A DNA stretch of 64,000 nucleotides from assembly GCA_963691655.1 (NCBI GenBank), contig OY829327.1, forward strand, positions 55,130,079 to 55,194,078. The letters are read 5' to 3'. Numbering within the stretch: position 1 is the first letter of the stretch; every line of letters starts with the position of its first letter. Both the position numbers and the translations under genes were made by a program. The notes under the pieces are model-generated. The model made no database searches and had not been told where the DNA came from. It saw nothing but the letters and a program-made list of their open reading frames with translations. The DNA is from Toxonevra muliebris. Taxonomy: Eukaryota > Arthropoda > Insecta > Diptera > Pallopteridae. Shown here piece after piece: positions 58,515 through 64,000 of the stretch.

Positions 58515-60050
58515 GTCAATCAATGGTTTAACTTCGCCAAAAAATGTTGGTTTAACGGCTCTCATGCTCTCCCTTTAATTTTTATTCATTTTACGACTGC
58601 TCCTTTAGAATTACCTTTTACTACGAAGTCTGCTCAGTTCTCCTTGCCACTACAGTTGAGGTCATTCAGTTGGCATTTATTAAACATCTCAAGCAGAGCT
58701 GTTACATAGAACAGAAATTACTATTTTTATATTGCTATATAATTTTTTCTTCTTGAAGCGGAACAACTAATTTTTTCATCATTACAATGCTGTTTTTTAT
58801 AATTTCACAAACTAATGCCTGAACGTATTTAGAAACTCTTGTGATTTTTTTATTTTAAATACTTGACAGTAGTGATCTATAAAATTGTGAATTCTAAACT
58901 CTACTTAAATATTTCATCGTAAAATTGAGAGTGAAATTATAACTTTTGTTTATTTCTTTCTGCCAGAGTTAATGATTATTTTAATGATGATTAAGTTGGC
59001 GGTGCTTATAATGATGATGATGACTTTACAAATCCAACGGTTTCATTGTTGTTGCTGTTTATGTATATATACGAGTAAATATAAACGCAACCGTGCATTT
59101 GTTTCCTGTTCTCATATTTCCGTAAATTTTAACTTCAATTTGTGTATTTTTTTTATTTTGATCTCTGAGGCTGGCAACAGACGCGTAACTTGAAACAATT
59201 TGATTTAATTTTCTTACTTAAATTCGTTGTCATAATTCATAATTTGCATTTACTCGGTAAGATAACAAGACAAGGGCATAAGGGGCAAGCAGTCAAGCAG
59301 TTGTCTGAGTTGAAATGAGTTTTTGTATTTGTTCGGAGCGCGAAATGTCAAGGTTGGCAACATCACAAGTCTATACGCCGGCATCTACATTCACATCTAC
59401 ATTAATAATGCAAAAGTTCAGGTTGACATTTTTACCAAGGAATAAGGTGTAATTTGTTTCGCTTAAGGATTTGTATTTCAACCAACAACTTTGTTGTTGT
59501 TTATGGTATGAAATTTATTAAAATGCCAAACCAAAGCCAGAAAATTTAGGATTTGAGCAATGGTGCCCTTTAATTTTAATTAGCAATGTTTAATGTTGGT
59601 GTTAACTTTTTGAGGTTGGTTAGCTCCGGAAATTCCGGATAGATATTTTACATGATGAAAATTTATAAATTATTTTTGTATTTTTAAGGCTGGATCACCA
59701 TGAATTGAATAATCTTTAAAGTAGGAAGTGCTTAAATATTAATAAAGGGAAACATTAAAATTAATTTTTGGCGACTAAAGTTAACAAATGAGTATATATC
59801 AATAACCATAATAAATGTTCAAATATGAGAAATTTCAACCTTAATTTGACCTCATTTAAATGGTTTAACTTACATTTTTATTTAATTTTTCATTTGATAA
59901 ACTAATTAATTATACATTAAACATTTAAGTTGATAATAATTTTTGAACTATTGCTTTAAAAAGACCAACAACAAAATAAATGCATTGGTAATTTCGTAAT
60001 ATATATAGCTACACATAAATACTACGAGCTCGCTTCTCTTATCTCTATCG

Positions 60051-60075
60051 ATGTATGTATGTATGTATGTATGTA
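60051..60075. repeat. TGTA tetranucleotide microsatellite
   Basis: About six ATGT units in a row, a common fly microsatellite type. Confidence 0.8.
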
Positions 60076-60881
60076 GTTATTTCTACAGAGACAAAAGCAA
60101 TTTAATTAATTTTAAAATAATTTCAACAAAATTTTATCGTGTGCCCGATTTAATGCCTTGGCAAAAATTTATTTAAAACAATTAAATATCGCTCACTGTT
60201 ATCTATGCATAAAAATAAACATTTTCATTGTACAAACTTAAATTATATGCATAATTATGTAATTTAATTGAATGCCGTTTTACAACTAATGAATTTTGCG
60301 CGTTTAATTGTAAAAAAAAAGTAATTATGAAGAAAATATTTGTGGATTATCAAATTAAATAATTGATTTTTAAATTTCAATTTAAACCGGGAAACGCAAA
60401 TAAATTTCGCAGGTTGGCCATCCTGTCTCAAAATGTTAGCCAAAATTAACAATTTTCAAAGAATTCCGAATTTCAGTCCCTTTTTTGTAAAATTGCTGAG
60501 AAACTATATAATCAAATTATTGCAATATTAAGTAATTTTTACCTTTTTTGAATATTTTTGTTAAGTGGAAGACGTCCAAATAGAAATTTTTTAAAAATAA
60601 TAACAACATTTATTCATAATAACAATATTTATTCGTGGAAATCTTTTATGGTTGCAGCAAAGCTCTTTTAGGTTGCGTATACAGACCAAACCGCAATGTA
60701 AATTTAATGCCGCTCCTAAGCCTATGTGAAAATCTATTTTTAAGCTATACAAACATCCTTATTGCCGGTGATTTTGACTCTAATATTTTAGTTGACAATA
60801 CATTCGTTTTTAGTATGCAAACTTTGGGTCTTTTTTCTGTTAATTGTACCCTTGCCACCAACTTTACAAAACACAAGAATA

Positions 60882-60889
60882 CCTTGCTA
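60882..60889. repeat. 8-bp target duplication, left side of the hAT-like element
   Basis: CCTTGCTA, repeated at 61878-61885. Removing one copy and the element restores a continuous endonuclease frame across the site. Confidence 0.85.
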
Positions 60890-61877
60890 CAAGGCCGTAT
60901 TTAGAGAGGGGAGGGAAGGGTCTGGGGGTTCTAACCCCGCTCCCCCCCCCGCTCCTCCGAAATGTGGAAACTTTATTCTAATTTTAGAGATTAATTGCCA
61001 ATGGATGGAAAAAAAATCAAAATATAATCTATTTAACGATATTTTTTACTTCCATCGGTTTTTTTTCGAAAAAGCCATATAAAAAAAAAATAAATTTGAA
61101 ATCTTAGTTACACTATGCGATCAAATCTGATTTGTTTTCTTCGACATGAGGTTTGACTGCAGATTCAAAAAGAGGAAGTGATACTGAGCACTCCTACATT
61201 CATAGTTTTTTTTAGGTCAGTAACTGTTTTTGATTTAAAGTTTCGTCCTGAATCAGTTTGAAAAGTTTAAAAATTAATAAAAAATAGAAAAAATTATCGG
61301 ATCCTTATAAAATTAGACTTGTTTGATTCCCATTTTTTTCCTAAAACGTGACGTGATGGGAAGTTGTTGACTTCAGATTCGTGTTCAACGTGAAAAAATC
61401 TTTCGCAAAAACTCCATCTTATTAGCAAAACCCATGCAGTTTAGGAGGAAATCTTAAAATATAATTAATTTTTTAACGCATTATTGGTCAGAGCACCACG
61501 AAAGATCTCAACCTCATTGGGGTTCCTTATCATTGATAATTGTACATCATCAGTAGTGGGAAGTCAATCAGTTAATGAAATTATGTCTTTCACGATAAAA
61601 AAAATGCATTTGAATGCACTTTGAATAATATTTATTTGAAATTAATTTGAATAATTAATTTGATTATTCTGTGAATTTTTTGTCACTTTTGGCCATTTTT
61701 TTGAGGTTAAGAAAAAAAAAAATCGAAAAATGTTTCCTAAAATTTCAATTTTATAGGGTCCATCAAATGTATCATCGATTTAATTTATTGTATTTAAAAT
61801 TCAATTTGATAAAAATTATTTACGAATATTTTTTCGAATGAAAACGCCCGCCCCCCCTCCCTCTGACTACGGCCCTG
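60890..61877. mobile_element. 988-bp hAT-like non-autonomous element
   Basis: The left end reads CAAGGCCGTATTTAGAGAGG and the right end, on the minus strand, CAGGGCCGTAGTCAGAGGGA. Both begin CA and share GGCCGTA, followed by G-rich tracts. Perfect 8-bp duplications (CCTTGCTA) flank it, the diagnostic size for hAT elements. No transposase frame is present. It sits inside the endonuclease gene of the jockey-like LINE. Confidence 0.85.
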
Positions 61878-62613
61878 CCTTGCTAAATATTTTCTTTGTA
61901 AGTGACACCTCCAAAATTGTCCAATATGATCAAATTTCTGCCCCTGCGTTCTCTCGACACGACCTTATCTTCCTAACTTTTAATTTCCGTTTAAGTTCTG
62001 TTGTCCAATCTTTCCGTTATCGTGACTTCAAGAATGTCGACTCTCTCTTTATGCTGCTAATTGCAACATCGAATGGCGAAAAATTTATAAGATGCAATCT
62101 GCTGACGAACAGGTAAACTTTCTTCAACACAATATAGTTCCTCCTTGATAATTTTGCTCCAAATAAAACCAAAATTGTCAAAGCCTTTGAGCGACCGTGG
62201 TTTAGCTCTCAAATTAAAGCCTTAATAACTGAACGTAACGTTGTCCAAGAAAGTTTCTTGCATGTCAAATCTAACGCTGTTGGTTATGATCGCATTCACC
62301 CTACATTCCTGAAAGCGCTACTTCCTGTACTCTTTTCTTTTTACGCATATCTTCAACACTATTTTGACCACTTCACTGTTTCCTAAATGCTGGAAAACAG
62401 CAAAAATAATACCAGTATCAAAATTTATTAACGAGTTTAGGACTATCGCGATCCTTTCGTTTATGTCTAAAGCTTTTGAAACTATATTGCTTAAACAAAT
62501 TATTTTACGCATTTCTGACAAAAACTTATTGACAGACAGACAATCTGGTTTCCGACCTAAGTGGGGTTGTGTTACTGCACTAATCGACGTAATTGAGCAC
62601 ATTCGTGTCGAAC

Positions 62614-62627
62614 TTTTTTTTTTTTTT
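62614..62627 (-). repeat. Poly(A) tail of the minus-strand LINE
   Basis: 14 T's on the plus strand mark the 3' junction of the minus-strand LINE with the host LINE. Confidence 0.8.
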
Positions 62628-64000
62628 AACGAATCCCACGCCCACCTCCTGCCCAGCCGACCGAGTGGCGCTCCCAACTAAGAATGGGTTACCATAGTAG
62701 AGTGACCCGGATCACACAACAGATGCGCGTACGGTAGCAAAAACGCGAGGGGAGAGAGCTCCACTAAGCACAAAATGGCTGGATAGTGGAGAGAATTAAT
62801 TAATTAAATTAAAGAATTAATTAATTAAATTAAATAATTAATTAATTGTTAATTTTAGAAAGAATTTTTTGTTTAATCGAAATTAGCGAATCAGAAAAAT
62901 TTATAAAGTGATAAACTTTATTAAAATCAATACAGGCATTATTAAAAGGTTCAAATTTTAAGTAATTACTATTATAAGTTTTCAAACGTAATAAAGTATA
63001 GTTCCTTGTAGAGTGCGTAGGTATATTGATATTTAGCCTGCTTAAAAGATAAGTGCTATTTATATTGCCCTGAAAAAGTTTAAGTATGAATGTTGAATTT
63101 AACATAATTCTACGCGATTTTAAAGACGGTAATGCAATTAGTATCAAACGATTTTCATACGATGGAAGGTTTAAATTCGGGTTCCAAGGTAAACCACGTA
63201 AACAGAAAAGTAGAAATTGTTTTTGGACCGATTCTAAGGCACTTATAATATGGACACCAAACTGTTGAGGCATACTCTAATATTGGGCGTACTAACGAAA
63301 CAAATAATAGTTTGGTAACATATGGGTCATCAAATTCTTTCACCCAGCGTTTAATGAAACCGAGTACACTAGAAGCCTCATTAATAATTTTGTTAATGTA
63401 TGTAATAAAACAAAGCTTGGGGTTCATAGGAACACCAAGATCCACAAATGCTGAAACAATTGCAAGCTTATAATTATCAATATTATAGTTAAATAATAAA
63501 GGAGGCTTACGCGAAAAGGACATTTGCTTAAATTTATTTAAATTCAGCTTAATTAAGTTAAAGCTACACCAACTATACAGTTGATTTAAGTCATTTTGAA
63601 GAAACTTAGTGTCATCAATATTCGTCAAAGCATAAAATAATTTAACATCATCAGCTTACATTAAAATTGTACAGTGCTGAAAAATATTAGGTAAATCGTT
63701 AATGAAGAGTAAGAAAAGAATGGGACCAAGGTGGCTACCCTAAGGGACGCCCGAAGTAACAGGAAAGCTATTAGATTTACAACCTTTGAACATAAGAAGA
63801 AATCCATTGGCGGAAAACCAATATTACGTAATTTAAGCAAAAGCAAATTATGATTTACTACGTCAAAAGCCTTACTAAAGTCGGTGTATACAACATCAGT
63901 TTGTAGTCCATTGGCAAAGCGGGTAAAAACCCATGTTGAAAAGGTGAAATAGATTTATAATGATTGAAACTGATTTGCGAGCAAATAATTTGTTCAAAAA
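62614..64000 (-). pseudogene. Jockey-like LINE inserted in the LINE at 60.6 kb; runs off the window
   Basis: On the minus strand the RT core enters at 64000. The catalytic site reads M-stop-A-D-D, so the Tyr of YADD is a TAA stop (63658-63656). It continues LNQLYSWCSFNLIKLNLNK, FVDLGVPMNPKL and LVRPILEYASTVW. After a frameshift near 63255 it has ALESVQKQFLLF and LPSYENRLILIALPSLKSRR, and stops at 62842. The 3'-UTR has TTAATTAA runs and a GC-rich end (GGAGGTGGGCGTGGG) and finishes in 14 A's at 62627-62614. It is the same clade as the fragment at 6823. It was inserted into the plus-strand LINE by poly(A)-type target-primed reverse transcription. Confidence 0.82.

Larger units (their letters stand above)
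57731..60634. other. AT-rich non-coding DNA
   Basis: No exon is recognised. It includes a perfect 9-bp stem hairpin at 58493-58514 and a TGTA microsatellite at 60051-60075. Confidence 0.35.
60635..62613 (+). pseudogene. Jockey-like LINE (EN plus N-terminal RT), interrupted twice
   Basis: The endonuclease part reads ALLGCVYRPNRNV and NILIAGDFDSNILV (60660-60800), is broken by a hAT-like element at 60890-61877, and resumes with LLNIFFVSDTSKIVQYDQ and FSRHDLIFLTFN (the APE SDH-type block; here SRHD) to about 62000. The RT part shows SNAVGYDRIHPTFLKALLP near 62270, then in another frame WKTAKIIPVSKF, FRTIAILSFMSKAFETILL and LLTDRQSGFRP (62390-62560). Several frameshifts and a deletion between EN and RT make it dead. 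At 62613 it is cut by a minus-strand LINE. The rest presumably lies past the window end. The motifs fit the jockey/CR1 group. Confidence 0.8.

Noticed and set aside
1..64000. CRISPR arrays, LTR retrotransposons, endogenous viruses
   Set aside because: No regularly spaced repeats, no paired LTRs with a primer-binding site and no Gag-protease-integrase reading were seen.

Overview
The window looks like insect nuclear DNA, most likely from a higher fly (Diptera; a tephritid or similar genome would fit). It is very AT-rich. It is full of dipteran-style microsatellites: CA/GT runs near 360-500, CT runs near 36.09 kb, TGTA repeats near 60.05 kb, and CAG/TTG/ATC triplets near 12.78-13.36 kb. It carries LOA-, I- and jockey-type LINEs, Tc1/mariner, pogo-like, hAT-like and TTAA-target elements, and a Helitron-like end. 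I found no convincing host protein-coding exon, no functional tRNA or rRNA gene and no CRISPR array. The window is best read as intergenic or large-intron DNA shaped by transposon insertion and decay.

Layout. 0-8 kb: an inverted pair of TTAA-target MITE copies (1971-2373 and 5296-5998), then a jockey-like LINE 3' fragment (6823-7469) lying between 29-bp inverted repeats (6206/8095). 8.9-12.4 kb: a putative 3.5-kb transposon with GGGG-rich termini, holding a tRNA-like repeat and a 185-bp TTAA MITE. 14.2-17.6 kb: a 0.34-kb MITE and a pogo-like element with a tRNA-derived SINE inside it. 19-21.7 kb: a second GGGG-type element and a Helitron-like 3' end. 26.9-27.9 kb: a degraded I-type LINE 3' part. 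30.2-31.7 kb: a third GGGG-type element. 31.9-33.2 kb: a Tc1-like element with a SINE inside it. 34.0-34.75 kb: a foldback element, followed by an old SINE copy. 37.3-42.95 kb: a near-intact 5.6-kb LOA-like LINE with perfect 12-bp target-site duplications. 47.4-48.9 kb: a second Tc1-like element. 55.6-57.8 kb: a SINE inside a SINE, a SINE/tRNA-like chimera, a 119-bp MITE and another LOA-like 3' end. 60.6-64 kb: two jockey-like LINEs, one nested in the other, plus a hAT-like element inside the outer one.

The most interesting signal joins several of these. The tRNA-derived SINE family (five or more copies here) ends in about 65 bp that closely match the 3' end of the LOA-like LINE at 37.3 kb, including the terminal AACCTAACCTAACC. 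This is what is expected if the SINE is mobilised by the reverse transcriptase of this LINE family or a close relative. Host and LINE sequence, the SINE partner, and the SINE's own nested insertions are all visible in one window. A second pattern is that three unrelated-looking elements share the same order of terminal motifs (TAGGGG, then GGGG, then GAACC/GACA, then GGGG), suggesting one under-described DNA transposon group.
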